This document shows positions 17,940-25,966 of a stretch of DNA of 64,000 nt, one piece after another. This DNA is from Flavobacterium sp. NRK1 (lineage in GTDB: Bacteria; Bacteroidota; Bacteroidia; Flavobacteriales; Flavobacteriaceae). The translations under genes were made by a program, and so were the position numbers. The DNA is taken from contig NZ_JAMXLA010000001.1 in NCBI RefSeq assembly GCF_024054175.1, positions 1,113,341 through 1,177,340 on the forward strand, read 5' to 3'. Under the pieces are notes generated by a model. It searched no databases. It had not been told where the DNA came from and worked only from the letters and a program-made list of their open reading frames with translations. Each line of letters starts with the position of its first letter. Within the stretch, counting starts at the first letter, position 1.

Positions 17940-18488
17940 ATGAGTAGAAAATATAAATTTGGCGAAAAACAAGGAGCTTATTTTGTAAGCTTTGCAACAG
18001 TATATTGGATAGATATTTTTACAAGAGATGAATATTTTTCTGCAATAACCGACTCTTTAGATTACTGTAGAAAGAATAAAGGAATGCAAATATACGCGTA
18101 TTGCATTATGCCAAGTCATGTACATTTAATATTTCGTTCTTCATTAAACGACCCTTCAGGGCTTATAAGAGACTTTAAAGGGTTTACTGCAAGGAAAATG
18201 CTGAAGTTAATTTCGGAAAATCCTCAGGAAAGCAGAAAAGAATGGCTGCTTTGGATGTTTAAACATGCAGGAAAATCAAATAGTAACGTACAAAACATGC
18301 AGTTTTGGCAGCAAAACAATCAGCCTGTTGAAATTTGGTCTTTAAAAGTTTTTGAACAAAAGCTTAATTATATCCATGACAATCCTGTAGAAACAGGCTT
18401 TGTAACCGATGCTATTGACTGGAAATATAGCAGTGCTAGAAATTATGGAAATGATGATAATACAATTCTAGAAATTGATATAAATTAA
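17940..18488 (+). CDS. REP-associated tyrosine transposase (RAYT, Y1/HUH family)
   Basis: A 182-aa Y1 transposase of the IS200/IS605-related TnpA-REP group. The HUH motif is His60-Val-His62 in MPSHVHLIF, and the catalytic Tyr144 is in KLNYIHDNPVETGFV; both are intact, and YSSARNY near the end is typical of RAYTs. These single-copy domesticated enzymes nick single-stranded REP DNA. The gene is flanked by the inverted REPs R3 (left) and R4 (4 bp after its stop). A TATATTTG box at 17928-17935 lies 4 bp before the ATG, so the transcript may be leaderless. Probably functional and responsible for spreading the REPs. Confidence 0.92.
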   Translation: MSRKYKFGEKQGAYFVSFATVYWIDIFTRDEYFSAITDSLDYCRKNKGMQIYAYCIMPSHVHLIFRSSLNDPSGLIRDFKGFTARKMLKLISENPQESRKEWLLWMFKHAGKSNSNVQNMQFWQQNNQPVEIWSLKVFEQKLNYIHDNPVETGFVTDAIDWKYSSARNYGNDDNTILEIDIN

Positions 18489-18492
18489 TGTT

Positions 18493-18520
18493 GGGCACGA
18501 GCGTGACGCTCGCGCCAGCG
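18493..18520. repeat. REP palindrome R4
   Basis: Same sequence and orientation as R1 (GGGCACGAGCGTGACGCTCG, then CGCCAGCG). It starts 4 bp after the RAYT stop and is inverted relative to R3. Confidence 0.88.
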
Positions 18521-18551
18521 AGGAGAAACACAACCATTAAAATCAAATATT

Positions 18552-19021
18552 ATGACTAGAAAGCTACAAAAAACCCTTGATTACAGAGTATTGAAGTTTA
18601 TGAGTCAAAAAGGGGCTAATTTTCAAAGCACCGACCTTCAAAAAATACTAATTAAGATATTCCCAGATAGAACAAATATAATAGGCCAAAAATAAAAAGG
18701 CTTCTTACAGACATGGAAAATGATGGATTAATAAAGATTACAGATAGAGCAGATATATCTTTTCAAAATGACAACTTTCAAGTTGATTTTAAATGGGATG
18801 ACATTCACGTTAAAGCAATTATGACACAAAAAGGCATTGATAAAATACGCAATTATAAGAATGTAGGTTTTGAAAAAACAATGTCAATAATAAATGTAAT
18901 TGTCGCATTAATCGCTTTGATTTTAACGCTTTATACAATCTATATGGATTCAAAGGTTAATGATCTTGAGAAACGTGTCGAGAATCTTGAATCGCATCAA
19001 CTTCATCCTTCAATGCGTTGA
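18552..19021 (+). pseudogene. frameshifted winged-helix/membrane protein gene
   Basis: Two adjacent reading frames join into one protein. 18552-18695 gives 47 residues (MTRKLQKTLDYRVLKFMSQK...), and the second frame (ATG 18713 to 19021) is open upstream as KIKRLLTDMENDGLIKITDR. A -1 shift in the CAAAAATAAAAA tract at about 18687-18698 yields a continuous polypeptide of roughly 155 residues. It has a winged-helix-like N-terminus, a single transmembrane helix (INVIVALIALILTLYTIYM) and a short coiled coil (DLEKRVENLE). It could be a true frameshift, an assembly error in the A-run, or two genes; no canonical slippery heptamer is present. It is bracketed by REPs R4 and R5. Confidence 0.6.
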
Positions 19022-19035
19022 TTTTAATATCACAT

Positions 19036-19062
19036 GCTGGCGCGAGCGTCTCGCTCGTGTCC
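19036..19062. repeat. REP palindrome R5
   Basis: GCTGGCGCGAGCGTCTCGCT then CGTGTCC, in the same orientation as R3 with two changes. It is the rightmost member of the REP cluster. Confidence 0.85.
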
Positions 19063-19105
19063 ATGAAAAATACAAATTACCCTGCAATCAATACTAATTA
19101 ATAGT

Positions 19106-19537
19106 ATGACTATAACAATAAAAACACAACCTATTTACAACAAAAATCTATTGTTGTTACACTTAAAAAATCACCTTATTAAACAAGGAATTAGCACTGT
19201 CTCTATAACAGACGATAAGCTCGTATTGGAAAACAGATTCTTTAACGGGCAAAGCAGAATGAACCGCTTTACCTATCTTAAAAAAGGTGAGATTTCTATA
19301 CAGTCATCACAGGAAGATTCTCAACTCCATTTTGAATATCATAATTATAAGTTCTCTTTATATTTATGTTTGTTATCAGCTATTATAGCTTATTTCTGGA
19401 GTCCCATGCTATTTATGTTTTATCTGCTTTCCTTTCAGTTTATTGTCAATATTTTTATAGTTCATATAAGGCAAAAACTATTTTTCAGTAAGGCAGTAAA
19501 AGATTTTATAAATAATCATCAAACTACAATGATATAA
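19106..19537 (+). CDS. hypothetical membrane protein
   Basis: A 143-aa protein. The N-terminal 85 residues are soluble and beta-rich (VSITDDKLVLENRFF, GEISIQSSQEDSQLHFEYH). They are followed by one or two hydrophobic segments (LYLCLLSAIIAYFWSPMLF and MFYLLSFQFIVNIFIVHI) and a basic C-terminus. No family recognised. It stands alone between the REP island and the convergent lipoprotein operon. Confidence 0.55.
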   Translation: MTITIKTQPIYNKNLLLLHLKNHLIKQGISTVSITDDKLVLENRFFNGQSRMNRFTYLKKGEISIQSSQEDSQLHFEYHNYKFSLYLCLLSAIIAYFWSPMLFMFYLLSFQFIVNIFIVHIRQKLFFSKAVKDFINNHQTTMI

Positions 19538-19569
19538 AGCATTTGCCGGAGCGGAAGAGAAAAACCAAT

Positions 19570-20307
19570 TTACTGATACGAGACTGTATCAATTTTCGAT
19601 TCTACAATTTTATCTTTTATAATTTTCTGATATTTCCTCTCAGTCAACTGCATGGTATCTTTAGGTTCCAGCACCCTTTCAGCTATTTTCTCAATAAATG
19701 TAATGGTGCCATTTTTATTGAAGTGATAACTTGTTTCATAGGTTGATTCCATATCAAAATTACTTACCACTAATATTCTTCTAATACTATCCCTACTTTC
19801 AATAATATGGCTGTCAGGATCTATTTGGGGATTAATTTCAAATGTGGTAGTTTGAGGATTAAAAATAAAAATATGGGTTTGGCTGGTCATCGGCATGCTT
19901 CCGTAACTATAAATTACAAAATCTTTATATCCGTCAAAATTCACATCTATTAAATGTGTTTTGTTGATTTCATTAAAATAAGCTTCTGAATTATAGTTAT
20001 ATTCTTCAGGATATTTTGTTACATGATCATAGTTAAAAATTGTACTGTCGGTTTCAGTATTTTTTAGTTCCATTATAATTTCACCAATAAATCCGTTGGA
20101 GCTTATCAAACTATGTTTCCAATAACATTTTATACGGTTAATAGCAAATGGCCTGCTCTCTTTTACTAGTGTATCGATCACACTAACCGGGCTTTCTGTA
20201 GACAGCGTATCTACAACAACAAGATTATCTTCAGGAAGATTAGTCTTGTCTGAATTCCTGCAATTAGTAAAGAATAAAACGAGAAATAAGTAAAGCAGAT
20301 ACCTCAT
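19570..20307 (-). CDS. hypothetical lipoprotein with FG-GAP/EF-like motif
   Basis: A 245-aa predicted lipoprotein: hydrophobic N-terminus ending in a lipobox-like FFTNC (Cys16), then a Ser/Thr/Glu-rich linker. The central LIDVNFDGYKDFVIYSYG near residues 124-141 is a calcium-binding-type DxNxDGxxD loop, as in the XAC2610-like/FG-GAP family. It is followed by IFIFNPQTTTFEINPQID. The function of that family is unclear. It lies 2 bp downstream of the DUF3298-type lipoprotein gene and is surely co-transcribed with it. Confidence 0.7.
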   Translation of the reverse strand: MRYLLYLFLVLFFTNCRNSDKTNLPEDNLVVVDTLSTESPVSVIDTLVKESRPFAINRIKCYWKHSLISSNGFIGEIIMELKNTETDSTIFNYDHVTKYPEEYNYNSEAYFNEINKTHLIDVNFDGYKDFVIYSYGSMPMTSQTHIFIFNPQTTTFEINPQIDPDSHIIESRDSIRRILVVSNFDMESTYETSYHFNKNGTITFIEKIAERVLEPKDTMQLTERKYQKIIKDKIVESKIDTVSYQ

Positions 20308-20309
20308 TC

Positions 20310-21101
20310 CTATTTAAGCCTCATATATTGGTCAATATCAGCATAAGGGAGCAGTAATTCTTTAGGGCCATCGGCAAATGAGCCTACCTCAACACTGTTA
20401 TAATAAAGTAACAATCCGTCTTCTTTAAAGAATATATTTAACGGCAGTACAAATTTATCGTTCTCAAAAAACAGCCCTGTCGCGTTTATCGATTTGTTTG
20501 CCGGAATTTTAAACTTCTCCCTGAATTTCTTTTCGGCATATGCCGTAAAAGCCTTTTCATCTTTAAAAATATCGCTGTAAGCAAGGCTTCTGCCCGTAAC
20601 AGCATTAAACAATAGTGAGCGGTTGCCCTCATAGCCGTGTGCACCACCGGTATAAACATAGTTGTTAAGTTTGATACCAATAATGCTGTCGGTTTTATAA
20701 TCTACGGTAGCTTTTATTTTTGCCTCCCACGGAATGGCATCACTCGGAAATTTTTTTGCAAGTTCTTCATACGATTTTATGAACGAAGCCATAAGCTCTT
20801 CATAATTGGTACTGTTAGATGGCTGTTCGCCAAAATACACTATACTGCGCGTTACATTAAACACCTTGCGGTTAATACTGTCTCCCACTACCCCTTCGGT
20901 TGCCACCGGAACGCTTATATTTACTGTGGTACAGTTTTCGCCCCTGCATGGCAGGTTAGATTTTTGCGAATACTCCTTATTCTCAAAAGTAAGTGCAGGA
21001 GTGGTTTCGGCAGTAATTTCAGTGTCTTCGGTTTTTTCGGTGTCTTTTTTACAGGCTGTAAGCAGCAGGCAGGCAAGTCCTAAGGTAAGCAATTGTTTCA
21101 T
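20310..21101 (-). CDS. DUF3298/RsiV-like lipoprotein
   Basis: A 263-aa lipoprotein with lipobox LLLTAC and a KKDTEKTEDTE linker. The body matches the DUF4163+DUF3298 architecture of RsiV-like proteins: NISVPVATEGVVGDSINRKV, then NYVYTGGAHGYEGNRSLLFN (residues about 155-175), and AYSDIFKDEKAFTAYAEKKF. In RsiV this ectodomain binds lysozyme, but here there is no transmembrane anti-sigma part, so the role is open. The ATG at 21101 is chosen over 21143 because the signal peptide begins there. It is the first gene of a two-gene operon and divergent from the cystathionine enzyme gene. Confidence 0.8.
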   Translation of the reverse strand: MKQLLTLGLACLLLTACKKDTEKTEDTEITAETTPALTFENKEYSQKSNLPCRGENCTTVNISVPVATEGVVGDSINRKVFNVTRSIVYFGEQPSNSTNYEELMASFIKSYEELAKKFPSDAIPWEAKIKATVDYKTDSIIGIKLNNYVYTGGAHGYEGNRSLLFNAVTGRSLAYSDIFKDEKAFTAYAEKKFREKFKIPANKSINATGLFFENDKFVLPLNIFFKEDGLLLYYNSVEVGSFADGPKELLLPYADIDQYMRLK

Positions 21102-21164
21102 AGTAGTAAGTGTTATTGTTATGCAAAACACAACAATCCCCATGCGGGGAAAATTAAATTACAG

Positions 21165-21172
21165 TAAATTTG
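21165..21172 (+). promoter_or_regulatory. promoter -7 box of PLP-enzyme gene
   Basis: TAAATTTG, an exact TAnnTTTG match, 32 bp before the ATG at 21205. Confidence 0.55.
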
Positions 21173-21204
21173 CCTAAAATTAATGACAACGAACATACGA
21201 TTAT

Positions 21205-22350
21205 ATGAAATTTAACACAAAAACCATTCACGGAGGCCAGCATCATGAAGAACATACAGGAGCCGTTATGCCTCCGGTATTTCAAACCTCTACGTATGCA
21301 CAAAAAACTCCGGGTGTGCCTTTAAACGGTTATGAATACAGCCGCGCAGCAAATCCTACACGTACTGCGCTTGAGGATGCATTGGCAAGCATTGAGAACG
21401 GTGCGCGCGGACTTGCTTTTTCTTCAGGGCTTGCAGCAACCGACTGTGTTATGAAACTGCTGAAACCTAATGACGAGGTAATTGCTATGGACGACCTGTA
21501 TGGCGGAACATACAGAATGTTTACCCGCATTTATCAGGAACTTGGCATTAAGTTTCATTTTGTAGATATGAACGACCTTGACAAGTTTAAGTCGCTCATA
21601 AACGAGAACACCAAACTGGTTTGGGTAGAAACACCTACAAACCCGCTTATGAAAGTGGTAGATATTGAAGCTATTGCTAAAATAACAAATGAGAAAAAAA
21701 TTCTTTTTGCTGTAGATAATACTTTTGCAACACCTTACCTGCAACGCCCTTTAGATATGGGTGCAGATATTGTGATGCATTCGGCTACCAAATACCTTGG
21801 CGGACACAGCGATGTTATTGCCGGGGCACTTATTATTAAAGATGCCGAACTGGGCGAAAAAATGCACTTTTTACAGTTTGCAACCGGTGCAACCCTTGGT
21901 CCGCAGGATGCTTACCTTGTGCTTAGGGGCATAAAAACGCTTCATCTGCGCGTACAGCGCCATAGCGAAAACGGACAGAAAGTTGCCGATTATCTTGTTG
22001 CCCACCCTAAAGTAGCTAAGGTATATTATCCGGGACTGAAAGACCATCCTAACCACGAAATTGCCAAGAAGCAAATGAGCGGAAGTTTTGGCGGAATGGT
22101 ATCGTTTACTTTTAAATCGGGAGCAAAAGCAGATTCTATCAAGTTTCTGGAAGACCTGAAGGTATTTACGCTTGCCGAGTCATTAGGTGGTGTAGAATCG
22201 TTGGCCAATCATCCGGCTTTAATGACGCATGCCTCTATACCCGAACCAAAACGTAAAGAGATTGGTATTACCGACGATCTTGTTCGCCTCAGCGTTGGTA
22301 TAGAAGATGCAGAAGATCTTATAAAAGATATTGAGCAGGCACTGGGATAG
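21205..22350 (+). CDS. cystathionine gamma-synthase/lyase family PLP enzyme
   Basis: A 381-aa fold-type I PLP enzyme of the Cys/Met metabolism family, cytoplasmic and tetrameric in characterised members. The PLP lysine is in SATKYLGGHSDVIAGA (about residue 196). YSRAANPTRTALEDALASIENG and SSGLAATDCV hold the phosphate-binding region, and SLGGVESLANHPALMTHAS the substrate-carboxylate-binding part. Sequence does not cleanly separate the synthase (MetB) from the gamma-lyase (MccB), so no symbol is given. The length is typical. It is monocistronic, with promoter and terminator visible. Confidence 0.92.
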   Translation: MKFNTKTIHGGQHHEEHTGAVMPPVFQTSTYAQKTPGVPLNGYEYSRAANPTRTALEDALASIENGARGLAFSSGLAATDCVMKLLKPNDEVIAMDDLYGGTYRMFTRIYQELGIKFHFVDMNDLDKFKSLINENTKLVWVETPTNPLMKVVDIEAIAKITNEKKILFAVDNTFATPYLQRPLDMGADIVMHSATKYLGGHSDVIAGALIIKDAELGEKMHFLQFATGATLGPQDAYLVLRGIKTLHLRVQRHSENGQKVADYLVAHPKVAKVYYPGLKDHPNHEIAKKQMSGSFGGMVSFTFKSGAKADSIKFLEDLKVFTLAESLGGVESLANHPALMTHASIPEPKRKEIGITDDLVRLSVGIEDAEDLIKDIEQALG

Positions 22351-22380
22351 TGTGCTGTTAACCGATACAGAAATACCGAA

Positions 22381-22444
22381 AACCGCTTTCAATGTTAAGT
22401 TTTTGCCCTTGTTGCAATCCTTAACATTGGGAGTGGTTTTTTTC
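22381..22444 (+). terminator. long-stem intrinsic terminator
   Basis: AACCGCTTTCAATGTTAAG (22381-22399) pairs with CTTAACATTGGGAGTGGTT (22420-22438) apart from a few mismatches, around a 20-nt loop and followed by seven or more T. Confidence 0.8.
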
Positions 22445-22494
22445 TGTTTTTTCATGTTAATTTTGCGTTACGTAATTGTAAAATTAATACACAC

Positions 22495-22818
22495 ATGAAC
22501 AGGACAGATTTAAGACTCGTACAGTATTCGGTAACAACAAAGGTTAAAGGTAAAAAAAGCAAAAAATCTACATCTAAAAAAGTAAAAGCTATAGGTTACT
22601 TTCATATTTGGGGTGCTAACGCCGACAAAAAAGGTAACGAAAAATTTTATGCTCTTGTAGAAGACGCTAACAATGGCAGCCTTGTAGAAGTAGCGCACAA
22701 AGACGTTCGTTTTTTAACGGATGATGAAATTGAAATGCTTTACAACCAGGCAGAAGAAGTACTTATTGAAGAAGAAGAAGAAGCTGCCGAAGCAATAGCT
22801 GAAACCTCTGCTGAATAA
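22495..22818 (+). CDS. small conserved acidic-tailed protein
   Basis: A 107-aa cytoplasmic protein. The N-terminus is basic (KVKGKKSKKSTSKKVKA), the middle compact (IGYFHIWGANADKKGNEKFYALVEDANNGSLVEVAHKDVRFL) and the last 25 residues a run of Glu and Ala. No known domain recognised. Similar bipolar small proteins occur in Flavobacteriia but I cannot name the family. A TAATTTTG box lies at 22458-22465 and a perfect terminator follows, so it is an independent unit. Confidence 0.7.
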   Translation: MNRTDLRLVQYSVTTKVKGKKSKKSTSKKVKAIGYFHIWGANADKKGNEKFYALVEDANNGSLVEVAHKDVRFLTDDEIEMLYNQAEEVLIEEEEEAAEAIAETSAE

Positions 22819-22860
22819 ATACACACGCGTCCTGAAAAAATAAAAAACACACGAAACGTA

Positions 22861-22889
22861 AATGCCACCCATTAAGGTGGCATTTTTTT
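22861..22889 (+). terminator. intrinsic terminator
   Basis: AATGCCACC, CATTAA loop, GGTGGCATT, then a run of T. It starts 42 bp after the stop. Confidence 0.9.
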
Positions 22890-22945
22890 ATACCTGGTAT
22901 CGGCATAATGGCCTTCCTCTTTGGAGGGAAAGTTAGAACCAACTT

Positions 22946-22961
22946 TAAATTTGTAAATTTG
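22946..22961 (+). promoter_or_regulatory. tandem -7 boxes before DsbA-family gene
   Basis: Two back-to-back exact TAAATTTG elements (22946-22953 and 22954-22961), 21 bp before the ATG at 22983. A remnant of family-B repeat lies just upstream at about 22911-22930. Confidence 0.5.
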
Positions 22962-22982
22962 CGGTATCAATAAATAATTATA

Positions 22983-23618
22983 ATGAAGATAGAAATATGG
23001 AGCGACATTATGTGTCCGTTCTGCTACATAGGTAAAAAGCGTTTTGATGCCGCATTAGAACAGTTTGAACATAAAGATAAGGTACAGGTAGAATGGAAGA
23101 GTTTTATGCTCTCACCGGAACTTAAAACAGACCCGTCTAAAAACATAAACCAGATGCTTGCCGAGCATAAAGGCATATCGCTGGAAGAAGCCACCGGAAT
23201 GAACGACTACGTAACCAATATGGCAGCACAGGCAGGGCTGACCTATAATTTCAATAAAACCGTAGTTGCCAATAGTTTTAACGCACATCGTTTCAGTCAT
23301 TTTGCATCGCAGTACGGCAAACAAAATGAAGCCGAAGAAAAATTATTCGCAGCCTATTTTACCGAAGGCCGTAATATAGATGATGCACAAACTCTTATTG
23401 AAATTGCAATAGAACTTGGGCTTGACACCGAAAAATTAGCCAAAGCCATGAGCAGCGGCGATTTTGCCGACGAAGTGGTTGCCGATATTCATGAAGCACA
23501 GGAATTGGGTATAAGAGGTGTTCCGTTTTTTGTACTGAACCGCAAATATGCTATAAGCGGTGCGCAGGAAACAGCCGCCTTTTTAGAAACACTTGAAAAA
23601 GCATACGCAGAGAAATAG
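22983..23618 (+). CDS. DsbA-family oxidoreductase (FrnE-like)
   Basis: A 211-aa thioredoxin-fold protein with the active-site CPFC at residues 11-14 (IWSDIMCPFCYIGKKRF). A helical insertion follows (about 60-150, NSFNAHRFSHFASQYGK typical of the FrnE/HCCA-isomerase-like branch). The cis-Pro loop is GIRGVPFFVLNRKYAISGAQ near 181-200. No signal peptide, so it is cytoplasmic, unlike classical DsbA. FrnE-like proteins act as thiol oxidoreductases or in stress tolerance. It is monocistronic and ends in a bidirectional terminator. Confidence 0.92.
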   Translation: MKIEIWSDIMCPFCYIGKKRFDAALEQFEHKDKVQVEWKSFMLSPELKTDPSKNINQMLAEHKGISLEEATGMNDYVTNMAAQAGLTYNFNKTVVANSFNAHRFSHFASQYGKQNEAEEKLFAAYFTEGRNIDDAQTLIEIAIELGLDTEKLAKAMSSGDFADEVVADIHEAQELGIRGVPFFVLNRKYAISGAQETAAFLETLEKAYAEK

Positions 23619-23686
23619 CTGTAAGCAGAAAAGCTGCAAAGTAGCAAAGCTTCAAAGTTTGCCACAGTAATCTCTAGTAATAAATT

Positions 23687-23728
23687 AAAAAAGTCGTAAA
23701 GTCTATTAATACAGGCTTTACGACTTTT
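23687..23728. terminator. bidirectional terminator
   Basis: AAAAGTCGTAAAGTCT and AGGCTTTACGACTTTT pair over about 16 bp around ATTAATAC. It lies between the convergent DsbA-family and L-domain genes. Confidence 0.9.
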
Positions 23729-23746
23729 AATTTATAATTCTAAGTT

Positions 23747-25009
23747 TTACTGGCTACAGTTACCTGCTGTAAAATCTTCTAAAGTTGGGCTATAGGCATT
23801 CCCTTCAAAACTGGCAACATCTGCACTATCAACAATTCCGCTAACGGCGCAAAGATCTGAGAGGTTTGGATTACTACCAATAAGCATTTTCCCGTTAAAT
23901 GTAGTAATATTTTCTAATCCCGCAAGTGACGATATATCAAGCCCTATTAGCCTAATCCCTTCAAAGTCACTTGAAAATTCCTCCGGTTGTGGCACAATTT
24001 CTGTAATCCCACTAAGCGGAGCTAATGAACTTAAATTTATATATTTAATGTCTAACCCCGATACAGATTTTAAATTTTCAAAACCGTGTAATGATGTTAA
24101 AGAACTATTACTATGTAAATCTATATTTTGCACTTCTTTAATATTGCTAAAAGCCTCTAAAGAATTTAAATTCTGGCAGTCAAATATTTGTAATTTATCC
24201 ATTGTTGCTATATTTGATAATGCTGGCAATTCAGTAACAAGATCATTATCATCAAAAAATAAATTAGAAAGAACATTTAGGTTTTCAATCTGCTGTACTG
24301 AAATTAGTTTTGTATTGTATATTATACGAAGATTATCAATATGAGTAATCGAATTCAGATTTTCAAAATTCAGCAATTCATCATTCGCACTTACGTAGAA
24401 TTGATCTACTTTTTTTAAAGCATTCAGACCTTCAAGATTCGTAATATTAGTAGCCTGTATTTCCAATTTATTTAACTCCTGAATATTATCAAGCCCTTTT
24501 AGTGTATGTAAAGAATGATTATTATAGATTGAAATTCCACTTTCCGTATCTTCATACGAACCAATTTCTTTAAGAGAATGTAAATGCTCCAATGTCAATA
24601 AGTTAGTGTTATTAAATATAAAAACATCTTTCACTTTTTCTAAATTTTCCAGTCCATGTAAATTTGACAAGCGAGTACTATATAGATGTAGCTGACCATC
24701 CAATTCTGTTAATTCCTGTAATCCCGATATATCACTTATATCACTATAACCACCGAAATTACCTAAATATAATCCGCCAATAATAGAACAATAATGATTT
24801 GCCACGAAAGCATCTACATCTTCCTGTGAATAGAGTTTTGCAAAACCAACATAGACATTATCACAATTCCCGCCCTCAGGATTTTCAGGCGTTGGATTCT
24901 CGGGTGTTGGATTTTCAGGATTCTCACCAGTAGGATCAGCCGTTGTGGTATCATCACTACTACACGCAAACAAGATCATTGCCAAGCAGGCAAGTAAAAG
25001 TTTTTTCAT
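23747..25009 (-). CDS. receptor-L-domain lipoprotein (copy 3)
   Basis: A 420-aa lipoprotein, distant paralogue of the pair at 333-2846. Lipobox LFACS (Cys16), then a Pro/Glu-rich linker with the tandem motif ENPTP (NPENPTPENPTPENPEG). About 12 LRR-like receptor-L repeats follow (LQELTELDGQLHLYSTRLSN, LEGLNALKKVDQFYVSAN), and the tail is DFTAGNCSQ. The linker places the repeats away from the membrane. It is the last gene before the prophage-like element. The ligand is unknown. Confidence 0.78.
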   Translation of the reverse strand: MKKLLLACLAMILFACSSDDTTTADPTGENPENPTPENPTPENPEGGNCDNVYVGFAKLYSQEDVDAFVANHYCSIIGGLYLGNFGGYSDISDISGLQELTELDGQLHLYSTRLSNLHGLENLEKVKDVFIFNNTNLLTLEHLHSLKEIGSYEDTESGISIYNNHSLHTLKGLDNIQELNKLEIQATNITNLEGLNALKKVDQFYVSANDELLNFENLNSITHIDNLRIIYNTKLISVQQIENLNVLSNLFFDDNDLVTELPALSNIATMDKLQIFDCQNLNSLEAFSNIKEVQNIDLHSNSSLTSLHGFENLKSVSGLDIKYINLSSLAPLSGITEIVPQPEEFSSDFEGIRLIGLDISSLAGLENITTFNGKMLIGSNPNLSDLCAVSGIVDSADVASFEGNAYSPTLEDFTAGNCSQ

Positions 25010-25105
25010 TGGTTTGATTATAATTGGTTGTGGTAAAAATATAATTTATAGTCTAAAGACCAAAGTTTTAAAGCTATAAAGCTATTTTACAAGACACTTT
25101 ACAAC

Positions 25106-25840
25106 CTAATAAAAACTCTTCTTACCTACTGTCCTGTTTACATCAATAACATAAAACAATGCCTGAATATCATTCATGTGCAAGTTAAAGTCGGTAAATT
25201 CCGGGCTATCGTTAAGGGAGTGGCATGTAATAGTCCCCTCTTCAACATTATGGTCTATAATTTCTTTAAGCAGCGGCATTTTGCTTTGGGTAGTATAAAT
25301 AACCCAGTACGGAAAATCGCGGTAACGCAGTTTGCCTTTCCAGTGATGGCGTTGCAGCTCGCGGGTAGAAACAATACTGTTTCGGGTAATGGCGTTGCTG
25401 CTGGCATCGTCCATGCTGTCGCCGTTTACGCGAAATGCCACATAACGCCCCTGCACAGGCTTATCTACAAGAATACCATGCTGACTAAGATCCATTAAAA
25501 AGTCGGCATCCTGATAAGCACTTAAAAACCCCGCCTGAACATTAAATTCGGCAAGCGGCATAAGCATATAATATTGCCCGTTAGGCAGTTCTATAAATTT
25601 ATTGCCGTTTTTATTTTCAAAATCTTCGGTAAGCCTTACCACCTCCTGCTGCTTTACGGTTTTATGATACACAGCACCCGGTTCAAGCACTTTGTTTAAT
25701 ATTTCACTTTTAGATTTTGGTATGGGCCTCCCTTTTTCATAATTAATAATCGTTTCTCTGCTGGCACCTATTAAGTCTGCCAGCTCTTTCTGCGTAAGCC
25801 CAAGCTCTTCACGCTTTTGTTTAATTTCTAATCCGTCCAT
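25106..25840 (-). CDS. phage repressor, XRE HTH plus S24 peptidase domain
   Basis: A 244-aa CI/LexA-type repressor. The N-terminal HTH (residues about 5-50, LGLTQKELADLIGASRETIINYEKG) binds DNA. The C-terminal S24 domain has an Ala103-Gly104 candidate cleavage site (NVQAGFLSAY) and nucleophile Ser142 in VNGDSM. The general-base Lys is probably Lys192 (PLLKEI), an unusually long spacing, so self-cleavage is likely but not certain. The ATG at 25840 is preferred over an in-frame TTG at 25846. It faces away from the early genes across a 126-bp space containing a perfect palindrome inside the opposing promoter, the classic layout for lysogeny control induced by DNA damage. Confidence 0.88.
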   Translation of the reverse strand: MDGLEIKQKREELGLTQKELADLIGASRETIINYEKGRPIPKSKSEILNKVLEPGAVYHKTVKQQEVVRLTEDFENKNGNKFIELPNGQYYMLMPLAEFNVQAGFLSAYQDADFLMDLSQHGILVDKPVQGRYVAFRVNGDSMDDASSNAITRNSIVSTRELQRHHWKGKLRYRDFPYWVIYTTQSKMPLLKEIIDHNVEEGTITCHSLNDSPEFTDFNLHMNDIQALFYVIDVNRTVGKKSFY

Positions 25841-25906
25841 AATCAAAACTTTAGCTATAGCAAATTATAAACCTACACCAAAAGTGTAAAATTTAACATT
25901 GATTAA

Positions 25907-25938
25907 TTTTGAAATGTGGAATATTCCACATAAATTTG
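25907..25938 (+). promoter_or_regulatory. early promoter with repressor operator
   Basis: A TTTTG -33 element at 25907-25911, 19 bp, then an exact -7 element TAAATTTG at 25931-25938. The spacer holds the perfect 16-bp palindrome TGTGGAATATTCCACA (25915-25930). A repressor bound there would block the early genes. A second partial palindrome (TACAC, 5 bp, GTGTA; 25874-25888) lies nearer the repressor gene. A 12/16 match to the operator (AGTGGAAAATACCACA, 26065-26080) lies within the first early gene. Confidence 0.75.
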
Positions 25939-25966
25939 CACTGTATTCAACAAAGGTAAATAAAAT

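Noticed and set aside
18687..18698. Programmed -1 frameshift site
   Set aside because: No X XXY YYZ heptamer is in frame; the tract is only a run of A with a C before it, so an indel or error is the simpler reading.
25010..25105. att direct repeat matching the recO end
   Set aside because: I compared this gap with 55440-55500 by eye and saw no shared stretch long enough to claim; an alignment is needed.
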